The notes beneath the pieces are model-generated. The model saw nothing but the letters and a program-made list of their open reading frames with translations. It ran no database searches and was not told the DNA's origin. This document shows, piece after piece, positions 37,177 to 46,482 of a stretch of DNA of 64,000 bases (position 1 is the first letter of the stretch; each line of letters starts with the position of its first letter). The DNA is from Staphylococcus lugdunensis (GTDB lineage Bacteria > Bacillota > Bacilli > Staphylococcales > Staphylococcaceae), in contig NZ_PPPV01000012.1 of assembly GCF_002901705.1 (NCBI RefSeq), positions 465,451 through 529,450 on the forward strand. Reading direction: 5' to 3'. The position numbers and the translations under genes are program-made.

Positions 37177-40100
37177 TTAATTAAACTTAAATTGTGTAGC
37201 GCTTTGAAACTGTTTAGAAGTTACTTCTAATATGAGCGGAATACGTTGTTTAAGCTCAGTTACATGTGAAATAATTCCTACCATACGACCAGATGATTTT
37301 AAGTTAACAAGTGTATCTAATGCTGTATCAAGTGTTTCTTGATCTAAAGTACCAAATCCTTCGTCAATAAACATAGATTCCAGTGTTATTCCACCTGATT
37401 CTTCTTGAACAACTTCACTTAAACCAAGCGCTAAAGCTAACGAAGCTTGAAATGTTTCCCCACCAGATAATGAACTAATATGTCTAGATTTATTAGAATG
37501 AAAATCAAAGACATCTATTTCTAAACCACTATAACCGTGTGATAAACTTTTTCTTCTTTGCAGATGATACCGTTGACCACTCATTGTAGCTAATCTTAAG
37601 TTTGCTTGTGCGATAATGCGTTCCAAATAATAAATTAATACATAAGTTTCCAGCGTTAACTTCTGACTATTTTTTCCCGAAAGAATTTCTGCTAAATTAA
37701 AAATTTCTTGTTGCGATTTTAATTCTTTAGTCAGATAATTGATATTTTCATAAAGTACATCAAACTTTTGATCGTTCTTTTTCAATTGATATTTCAATGT
37801 ATTTTCTTGTTCTATAACTTTATCTAATTTTTCACTTTGAACTTGATATGAATTTTCTAATTGTTTTGTGTCTTGTAGAACTTTATCATGAGTCAATGAT
37901 TTTAAACGCCCTATTTCATGCTCAAGTGCTGCGTATTTCTTGCTATATGCTTCGACTTGTTGTTCATAATCTGATTTAAGATGCATGTCTTCTAATATTT
38001 TAAATAACGCTTTTTCATCCTTAATCGCATATCGTCTCATTTCAGTTTGTATATCTTTATCAACACTTTGATACTCATTTTCTGCAATGTGTTTTTGGTT
38101 CTGTATATTGATTAAATTATTACTTTCTAATTGCTTTTGCTGATTGGCTGTAATAATTTCATTTGTTAATTGTTCTTTCGAATTTTCAAATATTTCTATT
38201 TGTTTTTTATAGCTTTCAAACTGTTGTATAAATGAATCGATATCTTTAGTCTGGGTTGTTGATATAAATTCTCCTATAAGTTGTTCATTTTGGTTCCTCT
38301 GATGAGATAAATCCTTATATTGTAGTTCCATCTGATGTATATCTTTTTTATACTCATTTATTTGTGTTTCAATTTGTTTAGTCATCGCATATTTTTCTTT
38401 AAAAGAAGCTTTTTCTAGTTCTTTTTCATTATATTGTACTTGCAACGACTCAAGATCAAGTGGTTCTTCATCAACCTTTATTTCTTTCATTTTATCTTGA
38501 GCGTGTGACATTTCGGTTTCAAGTTTAATTTTTTGCTCTGTAAGTGACAACTTTTCTTTTTCAAGTGTATCTAATTGATGTTTTTGTAGTTTAATATTTT
38601 CAAAGTCAATATGTTTTTCTAAAGATTGAATCTCATTACCACATACAGGACAAATTTCTCCAATAGATAATGCTGATTGAAGCTCGTTAATAAAACTTTC
38701 TTTGTCATTTAAGTCTAAATTCTTTGCAGTCAACTTATTTATATGATTTGAAACATGCTCAAATTCTTTTTCAATCATTTTTAACTGTTTCTTATCTTCA
38801 ATATATTCATTTTTTAATTCCTTAAACTTTTGGTTATTGCTTAAAGTTTCTTTAGTCTTATCTATTAATTTGTTGATATGTGCCAATTCATCTGTTAATT
38901 CAACAATTTTATTATAATCTATATCATTTTCTGCTTTTTGCTTTTTAAGCTTAGTTTGTTTCTCATTATATTGCTTTATCTTCTGCTGCGTTTCACTTAA
39001 TTGTTTTTTTACATTATCATTTTCTGCCATAGCTTTTCTGTGGCTTTCTATCTTTTGATAAATTATGTGACACTTATCAATATATTCTTTGTATTGATTA
39101 ATAGCATGTTCACTTTTTATTAGTATTTGCATTTGTTCTTGTAGCTGCTTTTGTTGCTCTTGTATGGACTCAATATCTTTACCTTTTGATGTGATAGCAT
39201 TGTTAAAATCGTTTAATTTTGCTATTTGTGATTCTCGCTGTTGAACAAGTGTATTTAAAGTTCGAATTTCATTCAATTGAGTAATTTTATGCTTAAGTTT
39301 ATCTATATTTTCTTGCTCTTGCCGCAATAATTCAAAGCGTTGAGTATAATCAGCTAAATCATTTAATTGCTTTTCTAATTCATTATTTGCCACTAATGCT
39401 TTATGAAGCTTTTCTGTTTGACATTTTTCTGCTTGTTTTAATTTTGTTGTTGCTAACAATTGTTCACTACCATATTTTTGAAAAATAGGTATAGCATCTA
39501 CAAGCTTTTGTATTTGTATACTTTCTATTTGTTTCAGTGCTTGCAAATCTTCAATTTCAAAATCTTCAATTTCTTCCCATACCATTGCTATTTTGTTATA
39601 TCTTTGTTCGATCAATTGTTTCTCATTTTTCACCTCGTCAGCTAATATATCCTGTATTTGCTCAAAACGGAGGCTATTGAATAATGTACGTAGAATGCTT
39701 TGCTTGTCTGAACTACTTGAAACTAAAAATCGTTTAAATTCTCCTTGAGGCAAAATAAACAACTGTCTAAATTGTTCTGCATTAACGCCTAAGAGTTGTT
39801 GTATAAATAAATTGCCTTCATGTATTTTACTTTCACGCAAATCAAACACTTCTCCATCAAATTCATAGACAGTTAACTTTCCAGGCGTTTTAGTTTTATT
39901 GCCTTCTTTTATATATGAACCTTGTCTAAAAATTTTGAACTGTCGCTGATTAATTTCAAATTCAAACGTTACGCTCATAGGTTCCTTAGCCTCAGCAAAA
40001 TGACTTCGCAAATCGCTTTCAGTTCTACTCTTCGTAGATGCTACACCAAATAAAGCGTAAACAATTCCATCAAAAATCATGGTTTTACCGGAACCTGTTT

Positions 40101-40203
40101 TACCGCTAATAAGAAATAATTGATTTTCGAATACTTGTTTGAAATCAATCGTTTCATTTAAAAATGGTCCAAAGTTAGACAACGTTAAAGTCAAAGGTTT
40201 CAT
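37177..40203 (-). CDS. sbcC: Exonuclease subunit SbcC
   Basis: A 1008-residue SMC-like ATPase that with SbcD forms the Mre11-Rad50-type nuclease cleaving DNA hairpins and protein-blocked ends. Walker A is GKTGSGKT at residues 34-41. Long Lys/Glu/Gln-rich coiled coils flank a central zinc hook, CPVC in SIGEICPVCGNEIQ. The C-terminal signature SLSGGETFQASLALALG and the Walker B/D-loop MFIDEGFGTLDQETLD are intact. It follows sbcD by 4 bases. A LexA box upstream of sbcD should control both. Confidence 0.93.
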   Translation of the reverse strand: MKPLTLTLSNFGPFLNETIDFKQVFENQLFLISGKTGSGKTMIFDGIVYALFGVASTKSRTESDLRSHFAEAKEPMSVTFEFEINQRQFKIFRQGSYIKEGNKTKTPGKLTVYEFDGEVFDLRESKIHEGNLFIQQLLGVNAEQFRQLFILPQGEFKRFLVSSSSDKQSILRTLFNSLRFEQIQDILADEVKNEKQLIEQRYNKIAMVWEEIEDFEIEDLQALKQIESIQIQKLVDAIPIFQKYGSEQLLATTKLKQAEKCQTEKLHKALVANNELEKQLNDLADYTQRFELLRQEQENIDKLKHKITQLNEIRTLNTLVQQRESQIAKLNDFNNAITSKGKDIESIQEQQKQLQEQMQILIKSEHAINQYKEYIDKCHIIYQKIESHRKAMAENDNVKKQLSETQQKIKQYNEKQTKLKKQKAENDIDYNKIVELTDELAHINKLIDKTKETLSNNQKFKELKNEYIEDKKQLKMIEKEFEHVSNHINKLTAKNLDLNDKESFINELQSALSIGEICPVCGNEIQSLEKHIDFENIKLQKHQLDTLEKEKLSLTEQKIKLETEMSHAQDKMKEIKVDEEPLDLESLQVQYNEKELEKASFKEKYAMTKQIETQINEYKKDIHQMELQYKDLSHQRNQNEQLIGEFISTTQTKDIDSFIQQFESYKKQIEIFENSKEQLTNEIITANQQKQLESNNLINIQNQKHIAENEYQSVDKDIQTEMRRYAIKDEKALFKILEDMHLKSDYEQQVEAYSKKYAALEHEIGRLKSLTHDKVLQDTKQLENSYQVQSEKLDKVIEQENTLKYQLKKNDQKFDVLYENINYLTKELKSQQEIFNLAEILSGKNSQKLTLETYVLIYYLERIIAQANLRLATMSGQRYHLQRRKSLSHGYSGLEIDVFDFHSNKSRHISSLSGGETFQASLALALGLSEVVQEESGGITLESMFIDEGFGTLDQETLDTALDTLVNLKSSGRMVGIISHVTELKQRIPLILEVTSKQFQSATQFKFN

Positions 40204-40207
40204 CGCT

Positions 40208-41332
40208 TCAATCCTCCTTAGTCAAAAGATGGTTTAGAATGTATTCAACTTTTTGACTTTGTACATTTGTTAAGGGTTCATTTGTCATTTCTTTATAAAA
40301 TTCGCTAATAATATCTTCATCCTTTAATTTTGTTATTGCATGACGTGTTGTTACATCATCAGTTTGATAACTGATATTCGTTAAGGCAAGTGTGTTAGGA
40401 TAGATTTTTTTAAGATGTATCATGGGGTCGGTAATATGAGACATACCTTTCAATTTAAAATGAAAATAATTATTTTTGTTTTTTACTGCTATCTCTTCTG
40501 CAATGACTTGATTATATTGTCCTTCAACAACTTCTAACTCTTTTAATGGTTGTAGCTGTTTAAATGTATCTTGAATTTTACTATTAGTGTCAATCTCAAT
40601 TACACGATATCCTTTAGCTTGCCCAACTTCAGAAAATGAATATTGTAATAATGATCCACTATAATTGACTTTATCGTCATTAATACTAAACGGATGATGT
40701 AAATGGCCAAGTAATACTTTATCAAATGCTTCGAATACCTTTTTATTAACACTTTCTACAGTACCAATTGTTAAAGGCCTTTCAGAGTCTGATTTTTTAC
40801 CGCCTTGTATCGTAAGATGACCAATAATAATATTTATATTTTGTTTGTTTAATTTATTCGACATGATTTCTAGACATTTTTCTGTAGCTTGCTGATGTGT
40901 TTGAATCGTCTCATCATCAAAGAAGTGAGCTACTTCGCTGACTGTGGCATATGGCATTGTATAAAATTTAATATTTCCAAATGTTATTGGGCATGTTAAA
41001 TCTTCTAAAGATGTTTTTATATGTAAGTTGGAAAGTTGAAACCAAGGTGAGCCATAATTTAATCTTTCTTTGCTATCATGATTACCATTAATGATAATCA
41101 TTGGAATTTTTAATTCTATATTTAACTGATAAATCGTTTGTTCTAAGAGCTTTATGGCATCTTTACTTGGATAAGATGTATCATATAAATCACCTGCAAC
41201 AACGATAATATCTGGTTTTTCAATTAACATTTGATCAATAAATTGCTTTAATATATATATTTGATCCTCTAGTAAGGATTTGCCATTTAGTATTTTTCCT
41301 AAATGCCAATCCGCAGTATGAATGATTTTCAT
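40208..41332 (-). CDS. sbcD: Exonuclease subunit SbcD
   Basis: A 374-residue metallophosphoesterase nuclease. The five-motif active site is visible as [30 protein letters not shown] and LLGHLHHPF. The ATG at 41332 is preceded by GGAGG; a longer frame from TTG 41344 would begin inside that ribosome-binding site. SbcD acts on double-strand ends with SbcC, whose gene follows immediately. A perfect-looking LexA box at 41349-41362 lies next to the ribosome-binding site. Confidence 0.93.
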   Translation of the reverse strand: MKIIHTADWHLGKILNGKSLLEDQIYILKQFIDQMLIEKPDIIVVAGDLYDTSYPSKDAIKLLEQTIYQLNIELKIPMIIINGNHDSKERLNYGSPWFQLSNLHIKTSLEDLTCPITFGNIKFYTMPYATVSEVAHFFDDETIQTHQQATEKCLEIMSNKLNKQNINIIIGHLTIQGGKKSDSERPLTIGTVESVNKKVFEAFDKVLLGHLHHPFSINDDKVNYSGSLLQYSFSEVGQAKGYRVIEIDTNSKIQDTFKQLQPLKELEVVEGQYNQVIAEEIAVKNKNNYFHFKLKGMSHITDPMIHLKKIYPNTLALTNISYQTDDVTTRHAITKLKDEDIISEFYKEMTNEPLTNVQSQKVEYILNHLLTKED

Positions 41333-41348
41333 TGTTACCTCCAAATAC

Positions 41349-41362
41349 AGAACGTTTGTTCG
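41349..41362. promoter_or_regulatory. LexA box upstream of sbcD
   Basis: AGAACGTTTGTTCG, on the coding strand CGAACAAACGTTCT, one base off the SOS consensus. Confidence 0.83.
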
Positions 41363-41477
41363 TTTTAATTATAAGATGCATTTGAAAAACTATCAAGTCT
41401 TAATGATATATATTTAAAACTTTATAACTTAGGCACACAAAGTAGATTTCACTGCTTGTCATTGCAATAAAAGTAAA

Positions 41478-41513
41478 GACTCAAAACGACATTAAGTGTC
41501 ATTTTGAGTCTCA
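41478..41513. terminator. Terminator hairpin
   Basis: GACTCAAAACGACA and TGTCATTTTGAGTC pair with one bulged base; the sequence TCAGTTTTTA follows on the plus strand. It lies between sbcD and the ccdC-like gene. Confidence 0.6.
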
Positions 41514-41531
41514 GTTTTTAAAGAAATTTTA

Positions 41532-42008
41532 TTAATTAACAAGTTCTTTCTCGATTTTTTTAAATTTATATAGCATAGCCAATCTCCAAGGAACAATCAT
41601 GCAGAAGGCTAACAAGAAGAACATGCCGCCTATTTCTCCCGGATCTATTTCACTACTAATAAATATTTTAATTACAGTTCTAATAACTAATAGTGAAATT
41701 AAAATAATTGGAAATGCTTTTGAACGCTTCATATAAACTTTCGTACCTTGTACTTCAAAATGTGTTGTCCAAATTAAGACTAAAGAAAATAATACGCCTA
41801 AAACCAAGGATTCAAGCATTTCAGCCCCTGTTAATCTAAAATATGGAATCACATACATAAAGGCACCTGTAGCCATAAAAAACGGTGGTAAAATAATCTT
41901 TTTTTCATTAACTGGAAATTTTTGTGCTTTCATTCTAATAATAATGACTGCGATACCCATGATAAATGCAAACACAATTGAAAAAATTAAATACGCCAAC
42001 ATTGACAC
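41532..42008 (-). CDS. ccdC: CcdC-family membrane protein
   Basis: A 158-residue membrane protein with about five hydrophobic segments, of the CcdC/DUF1453 family (PF07301). Recognisable parts are PPFFMATGAFMYVIPYFR and PWRLAMLYKFKKIEKE. B. subtilis ccdC is near ccdA and other cytochrome c maturation genes, but the protein is dispensable there and its role is not settled. Staphylococci lack c-type cytochromes, so the historical name should not be taken as function. Leftward transcription, downstream of yneF-tkt. Confidence 0.72.
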   Translation of the reverse strand: MSMLAYLIFSIVFAFIMGIAVIIIRMKAQKFPVNEKKIILPPFFMATGAFMYVIPYFRLTGAEMLESLVLGVLFSLVLIWTTHFEVQGTKVYMKRSKAFPIILISLLVIRTVIKIFISSEIDPGEIGGMFFLLAFCMIVPWRLAMLYKFKKIEKELVN

Positions 42009-42126
42009 CCTCTTATTTATGTCGAAACTTTATTTCTATTTATTTTCACATGATAGTACATCACTATGCAATTAAAACGCATATCGATTTAAATATATAC
42101 TATTCAGTTTAACTTGCTATAATTTA

Positions 42127-42158
42127 AGGATTGTAAACAAGTAACTGTCTACAATCCT
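42127..42158. terminator. Hairpin after the YneF-family gene
   Basis: AGGATTGTA (42127-42135 region) pairs with TACAATCCT ending near 42158. No strong T-run follows leftwards, so termination strength is doubtful. Confidence 0.4.
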
Positions 42159-42170
42159 ATGATTATCAAC

Positions 42171-42413
42171 TTATTTTTTTGGATTTTTCATATTTTGATC
42201 CATATTTTTGTTCATCATTGTCATCATTTGGTTGATTTTCTTTTGTGATGGTTTTTGTCCCATTTGCATCATCATCATTCGTAGCATTTCTTCATTAATT
42301 GGTGGATTTTTCTTCAAGAAATCCATCATATATTTTCTTGCTAGGAAAAAGCCAATTGCTAATCCAGCAATTAATGCTAATACAATTAATATAATTGCTA
42401 TCCATGTTGCCAT
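42171..42413 (-). CDS. UPF0154 family membrane protein (YneF)
   Basis: An 80-residue protein with a single N-terminal transmembrane segment (residues 4-26) followed by [19 protein letters not shown] and [18 protein letters not shown], the signature of the YneF/UPF0154 family. It is conserved beside tkt in Bacillus as well. The Met-rich C-terminus faces the cytosol by the positive-inside rule. Function is unknown. Confidence 0.88.
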   Translation of the reverse strand: MATWIAIILIVLALIAGLAIGFFLARKYMMDFLKKNPPINEEMLRMMMMQMGQKPSQKKINQMMTMMNKNMDQNMKNPKK

Positions 42414-42551
42414 TGTTTCACCCGCTTTCTATATCCTACTGAATTTTACTAAATTATAATTAGTATTTCAAGCTTGAGTTTGAGCGTAAATCATCCACAA
42501 TTACGATCATAACAAAAAACATAATATAAATGATACCTTTTTTTACAGAAA

Positions 42552-42656
42552 AATGAGGCATGCGCAATTAAGATTTGTTAAACTTCTATGCCGAAATAGT
42601 CGACATAGAGAAAATAAAGTTAGTCAAATCGTTAACTTCAAATGCCTCAATCTTTA
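42552..42656 (-). ncRNA. Nested stem structure between tkt and the YneF gene
   Basis: Read leftwards: an outer stem GAGGCAT/ATGCCTC, a middle stem GATTTG/CAAATC and an inner hairpin CTATGTCG/CGGCATAG with loop ACTATTT. The outer stem is followed by ATTTTTCTG. It may be an elaborate terminator of tkt or a stable 3' RNA. No known RNA family recognised. Confidence 0.5.
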
Positions 42657-42671
42657 TAAAACTTAATTTAT

Positions 42672-44660
42672 TTAAAGCGTTTGTATTTGATTTAATACAT
42701 TCTCTTTAGTGAAACCATATTTTTCAACTACTAGCCCACCTGGCGCACTTGCCCCAAATTCGTCTATACCAATGACTTTGCCATCAGTACCCACATACTT
42801 GTGCCAACCAAGTGATGATGCCATTTCAATCGCAACACGTTTCGTAATATGTTTTGGAATGACAGATTCTTTATAATCATCAGATTGTTGTTCAAAAGCA
42901 AACCAGTTTGGCATTGATACAACTCTTACACCTTTACCTTGCTTTTCAAGATCTTTCGCAGCTTCAACAGCTAAACTTACTTCAGAACCTGAAGCTAATA
43001 ATAAATACTCAACTGCTGTTTCTGTTTCAAATACTGTATAAGCACCTTTACGAACGCCTTCTTCTACTTGTGCTTCTGTTACATCAAGGACAGGGAGGTT
43101 TTGACGAGTTAATACTAATGATGTTGGCGTTTGTTCAGATTCAAGTGCAACTTCCCAAGCTACACGTGTTTCATTACCATCAGCTGGGCGAATAACATTC
43201 ATATTGGGAATCGCTCTTAAGCCAGCGAGTTGTTCAATTGGTTCATGCGTAGGACCATCTTCTCCGACAGCTATTGAATCATGCGTGAAAATAAATGTTG
43301 AATTAAGACCCATTATTGCAGATAAACGCAATGCTGGTTTTAGATAATCACTAAATACAAAGAATGTCGCTCCATATGGATGCAAGCCTCCATGTGCAGC
43401 CATACCATTGACTGCTGCGCCCATAGCAAATTCACGTACACCGAACCATATATTTTTACCTTCTGGTGTATCTTTGTCATAATCTTTAGCTTCTTTAACG
43501 TTTGATTTATTTGAACCAGCTAAGTCAGCAGAACCACCAAAGAAAGATGGAACAGATTGACTTAAAGCTTGAATAACTTCTCCAGAATCAGCACGAGAAG
43601 CACCATTATGATTCAAATCAAATCTTGGTAATTTTTCTTTATAATTTGATGGCAACTTACCGCTGACAGCTAATTTAAATTCTTCTGCTAATTGCGGATA
43701 TCGTTGAGAATATGCTTCTAATTTATCATTCCAAGATTCTTCATTTTCATTAGCACGTTTTAACATTGTTGTTTGGAAAATTTCATATACTTCTTCAGGA
43801 ACATAGAATTTTTTATCTGGATCTAAACCATAGTTTTCAAATGTTAGTTTTCTTTCTTCTGCGCCTAAAGGTGCACCATGGACACCGTTTGTGCCTTTTT
43901 TGTTAGGTGAACCATAACCAATAATTGTTTTAATTTCAATTAAAGTTGGACCTTGCTGAGACTTAGCAGTAGTAATCGCTTTGTCTATTTGGTTTAAATT
44001 GTTACCATCTTTAACTAAAATATGATTCCAACCATATGATTCAAAACGTTTTTTTACATCTTCAGAAAAAGCTTTATCTAATTCTCCATCTAATGAAATA
44101 TCATTTGAATCATATAAGACAATGAGTTTATCTAATTGATTATGGCCTGCAAATGAAGCCGCTTCATGAGAAATTCCTTCCATTAAATCGCCATCTGAAG
44201 CTAATACATAAGTATAGTGATTAACAATATCAAAATTATCTTTATTAAATTTACCTGCAAGATGACTTTCAGCTAATGCCATCCCTACTCCCATTGCAAA
44301 TCCTTGTCCTAATGGTCCTGTTGTTACTTCTACACCATCAGTATGTCTATATTCTGGATGCCCTGGTGTTTTTGAGTCCCATTGTCTAAACTGTTTAAGC
44401 TCTTCAAGCTCAAGACTTCCTGAGACGTGTAATAAACTATAAAGTAATGCAGATCCATGTCCAGCAGACAAAATGAATCTATCTCTATTAAAGTAATCTT
44501 TAGACTGTGGATTAAAATTCAAATGTCTTGTCCATAAAGTATATGCCATTGGTGCAGCTCCCATTGGTAAACCCGGATGCCCAGAGTTAGCCTGTTCAAT
44601 TGCATCAATGCTTAATGCACGAATGGTATCTATTGCTAATTGATCTTTTTCGTTAAACAT
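42672..44660 (-). CDS. tkt: Transketolase
   Basis: A 662-residue thiamine-diphosphate enzyme of the non-oxidative pentose phosphate pathway. Motifs in order: [30 protein letters not shown], the ThDP-binding [15 protein letters not shown] with a downstream [20 protein letters not shown] in the pyrimidine domain and a C-terminal domain from about residue 535. It transfers a two-carbon unit from xylulose-5-phosphate, so it is a direct outlet for the product of the ula pathway in this window. The synteny tkt-yneF matches Bacilli. Confidence 0.96.
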   Translation of the reverse strand: MFNEKDQLAIDTIRALSIDAIEQANSGHPGLPMGAAPMAYTLWTRHLNFNPQSKDYFNRDRFILSAGHGSALLYSLLHVSGSLELEELKQFRQWDSKTPGHPEYRHTDGVEVTTGPLGQGFAMGVGMALAESHLAGKFNKDNFDIVNHYTYVLASDGDLMEGISHEAASFAGHNQLDKLIVLYDSNDISLDGELDKAFSEDVKKRFESYGWNHILVKDGNNLNQIDKAITTAKSQQGPTLIEIKTIIGYGSPNKKGTNGVHGAPLGAEERKLTFENYGLDPDKKFYVPEEVYEIFQTTMLKRANENEESWNDKLEAYSQRYPQLAEEFKLAVSGKLPSNYKEKLPRFDLNHNGASRADSGEVIQALSQSVPSFFGGSADLAGSNKSNVKEAKDYDKDTPEGKNIWFGVREFAMGAAVNGMAAHGGLHPYGATFFVFSDYLKPALRLSAIMGLNSTFIFTHDSIAVGEDGPTHEPIEQLAGLRAIPNMNVIRPADGNETRVAWEVALESEQTPTSLVLTRQNLPVLDVTEAQVEEGVRKGAYTVFETETAVEYLLLASGSEVSLAVEAAKDLEKQGKGVRVVSMPNWFAFEQQSDDYKESVIPKHITKRVAIEMASSLGWHKYVGTDGKVIGIDEFGASAPGGLVVEKYGFTKENVLNQIQTL

Positions 44661-44770
44661 TTTTTATGTCTTCCCTTCTAGAAATAAATGTTGCTATTAT
44701 TATACCTTAATTATAGATAAATTCATAAATATTCGTTTAAAATTACTAAATTTTCTGTAGTTTGCAGAAA

Positions 44771-45007
44771 CTATTTATTTTTATTATGTTTTTGAATTTG
44801 TTTTAGCTTTTCAGGCGTTACATCATTACCCTCAGGATCCATAACTTTAGTGTGCTCAATTTGCTGTTTAAAGCCCTTTCTAAATTCTTCTAAATATATT
44901 TTACGTAACTTAGCTTGTTCTTTTGCCTCTGCTTCTGTCAAGCCTTGCTCTTTCTTCTTTCTTGCTAATTGATTAATTCTATCGATGTTCAAATTATTTT
45001 TAGTCAT
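44771..45007 (-). CDS. DUF896 family protein (YnzC-like)
   Basis: A 78-residue cytosolic protein of the DUF896/UPF0291 family. The core LNIDRINQLARKKKEQGLTE followed by EAKEQAKLRKIYLEEFRKGF is diagnostic: two charged helices forming a small bundle. In B. subtilis ynzC lies in the lexA-yneA SOS cluster, and here it is close to sosA-lexA as well. Function is unknown. No LexA box is seen directly upstream of this gene. Confidence 0.88.
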   Translation of the reverse strand: MTKNNLNIDRINQLARKKKEQGLTEAEAKEQAKLRKIYLEEFRKGFKQQIEHTKVMDPEGNDVTPEKLKQIQKHNKNK

Positions 45008-45075
45008 TGAATTTACCCACCTTTATATATACATATTTCACATTTAAATAGTACCTAACTTATAAAGAATATAAC

Positions 45076-45113
45076 AAAAAGGTGAATGTAACCAAATCGT
45101 TACGCTCACCTTT
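45076..45113 (-). terminator. sosA terminator
   Basis: AAAGGTGAATGTAAC and GTTACGCTCACCTTT pair with one mismatch; read leftwards the hairpin is followed by TTTTTGTT. Confidence 0.8.
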
Positions 45114-45269
45114 CATGATATATCATTAATATTTATTAGCATCATTACAATAATTCAACTTACCCCATCACAAAATTGTATATTACTTTTCTAATTAAAT
45201 CGCACTGTTGATAAAAATTACCGCATTGCTTTACCTAAATATAATAAATATGAAATATGTTGTTCGTGA

Positions 45270-45512
45270 TTATTTCGCATATGCGAACACACTTGTGTGA
45301 TTTTGTTCGCTGTTAGATATAGATTGTTGTTTGCTTTCAGAGTTGATTTTGTAATGTTGTGAGATATTATGATCTGCCATTTCGTACGTTTGTTCTACTT
45401 TAGAATTTTGATATGCCGTCGTGAAAAATAAAGAGAAAACAAGCAAAGATATTATAAAAACTATGATATAAGTAGCTATTTGACTTTTATATTTTAAAAT
45501 CATGTTAAACAC
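45270..45512 (-). CDS. sosA: SOS-induced cell division inhibitor SosA
   Basis: An 80-residue protein divergent from lexA, the position and size of S. aureus SosA (about 77 residues). It is a functional counterpart of Bacillus YneA. One N-terminal transmembrane segment (about residues 13-32) is followed by an extracytoplasmic polar tail ending SVFAYAK. SosA delays division after DNA damage and its tail is trimmed by the CtpA protease in S. aureus. No LysM domain is present, unlike YneA. Three LexA boxes separate it from lexA. Confidence 0.85.
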   Translation of the reverse strand: MFNMILKYKSQIATYIIVFIISLLVFSLFFTTAYQNSKVEQTYEMADHNISQHYKINSESKQQSISNSEQNHTSVFAYAK

Positions 45513-45516
45513 TCCT

Positions 45517-45530
45517 AGAACATTTGTTTG
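45517..45530. promoter_or_regulatory. LexA box 1, sosA-lexA region
   Basis: AGAACATTTGTTTG, reverse strand CAAACAAATGTTCT. Nearest to sosA. Confidence 0.75.
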
Positions 45531-45545
45531 TATTTATAATTTATC

Positions 45546-45559
45546 AGAACTCATGTTCT
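45546..45559. promoter_or_regulatory. LexA box 2, sosA-lexA region
   Basis: AGAACTCATGTTCT, a symmetric GAAC-N4-GTTC dyad midway between the two genes. Confidence 0.8.
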
Positions 45560-45574
45560 ATGTCAACATTTTTA

Positions 45575-45588
45575 CGAACAAACGTTTG
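45575..45588. promoter_or_regulatory. LexA box 3, sosA-lexA region
   Basis: CGAACAAACGTTTG, nearest to lexA, consistent with autoregulation. Confidence 0.8.
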
Positions 45589-45645
45589 TTTTATTTGTTA
45601 CTAAATGATATAATAAAAATAAATAAAATTAGGGAGTGCCTATAT

Positions 45646-46269
45646 ATGAGAGAATTAACAAAACGTCAAAGTGAAATATATGATTACATTAAGCATATTG
45701 TTCAAACAAAAGGTTATCCGCCTAGTGTTCGTGAGATAGGAGAAGCTGTAGGATTAGCTTCAAGTTCTACGGTGCATGGACATTTATCTCGACTAGAGGA
45801 AAAAGGTTATATCCGCAGAGACCCTACAAAACCAAGAGCTATTGAAATTGTATCAGAGCATAATGATGCCGCTATCGATATGGAAGGGACTATTCACGTA
45901 CCTGTCATTGGTAAAGTAACTGCTGGTATTCCTATTACTGCCGTTGAAAATGTTGAAGAGTATTTTCCATTACCTGAGCATTTAACCTCTACACATAATA
46001 GTGACATTTTTATTTTAAATGTAGTTGGTGAAAGTATGATTGAAGCTGGCATTCTTGATGGAGACAAAGTAATAGTTAGAAGTCAAACCATTGCAGAAAA
46101 TGGGGACATAATTGTAGCTATGACAGACGAAGATGAGGCTACTGTTAAGCGATTCTATAAAGAAAAGCATCATTATCGTTTACAACCGGAAAATAGTTCC
46201 ATGGAGCCAATTTACCTTGATTCAGTATCTGTTTTAGGTAAAGTTATCGGCTTGTACCGTGAACTTTAG
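45646..46269 (+). CDS. lexA: SOS repressor LexA
   Basis: A 207-residue repressor. The N-terminal winged helix-turn-helix covers about residues 1-65. The self-cleavage bond is Ala93-Gly94 in GKVTAGIP. The catalytic dyad is Ser130 (VGESM) and Lys168 (ATVKRF). The start at 45646 gives [15 protein letters not shown]; a longer frame from 45502 would read back through the operators and is rejected. Its boxes are seen at sosA-lexA, parE, sbcD and the Y-family polymerase in this window. Confidence 0.96.
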   Translation: MRELTKRQSEIYDYIKHIVQTKGYPPSVREIGEAVGLASSSTVHGHLSRLEEKGYIRRDPTKPRAIEIVSEHNDAAIDMEGTIHVPVIGKVTAGIPITAVENVEEYFPLPEHLTSTHNSDIFILNVVGESMIEAGILDGDKVIVRSQTIAENGDIIVAMTDEDEATVKRFYKEKHHYRLQPENSSMEPIYLDSVSVLGKVIGLYREL

Positions 46270-46318
46270 TTGTGTCAATAAAACATTTTATTGTTAGTAA
46301 TTCTCTTATATAAAGTTA

Positions 46319-46352
46319 AAGAAGCTAAGCAACTAGTGCCTAGCTTCTTTTT
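46319..46352 (+). terminator. lexA terminator
   Basis: GAAGCTA pairs with TAGCTTC across a partly paired loop; TTTTTGA follows. Confidence 0.75.
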
Positions 46353-46428
46353 GATTACTTTTATGCAGGATATCTTTTACTTTTTCCAAAATATCCTCTT
46401 TTTGATTATTATTCTGTTTTGATGTCAT
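46333..46428 (-). CDS. Possible small protein of 31 residues
   Basis: A leftward frame reads MTSKQNNNQKEDILEKVKDI then LHKSNQKEARH before a stop inside the loop of the lexA terminator. AAGGAAG lies nine bases before the ATG at 46428; a second ATG two codons upstream (46434) is too close to that site. The peptide is very hydrophilic and would form one amphipathic helix. No family recognised; it could be chance coding. Confidence 0.35.
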   Translation of the reverse strand: MTSKQNNNQKEDILEKVKDILHKSNQKEARH

Positions 46429-46482
46429 ATTCATCGACTTCCTTCACAGAAATTTTACCCATTACTAGTCATTATTAAACGC

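Noticed and set aside
41333..41344. TTG start of sbcD at 41344
   Set aside because: That codon overlaps the GGAGG ribosome-binding site of the ATG at 41332, which begins the conserved metallophosphoesterase motif.
45502..45645. N-terminal extension of lexA
   Set aside because: It runs through the three LexA operators; the start at 45646 gives the standard LexA N-terminus.
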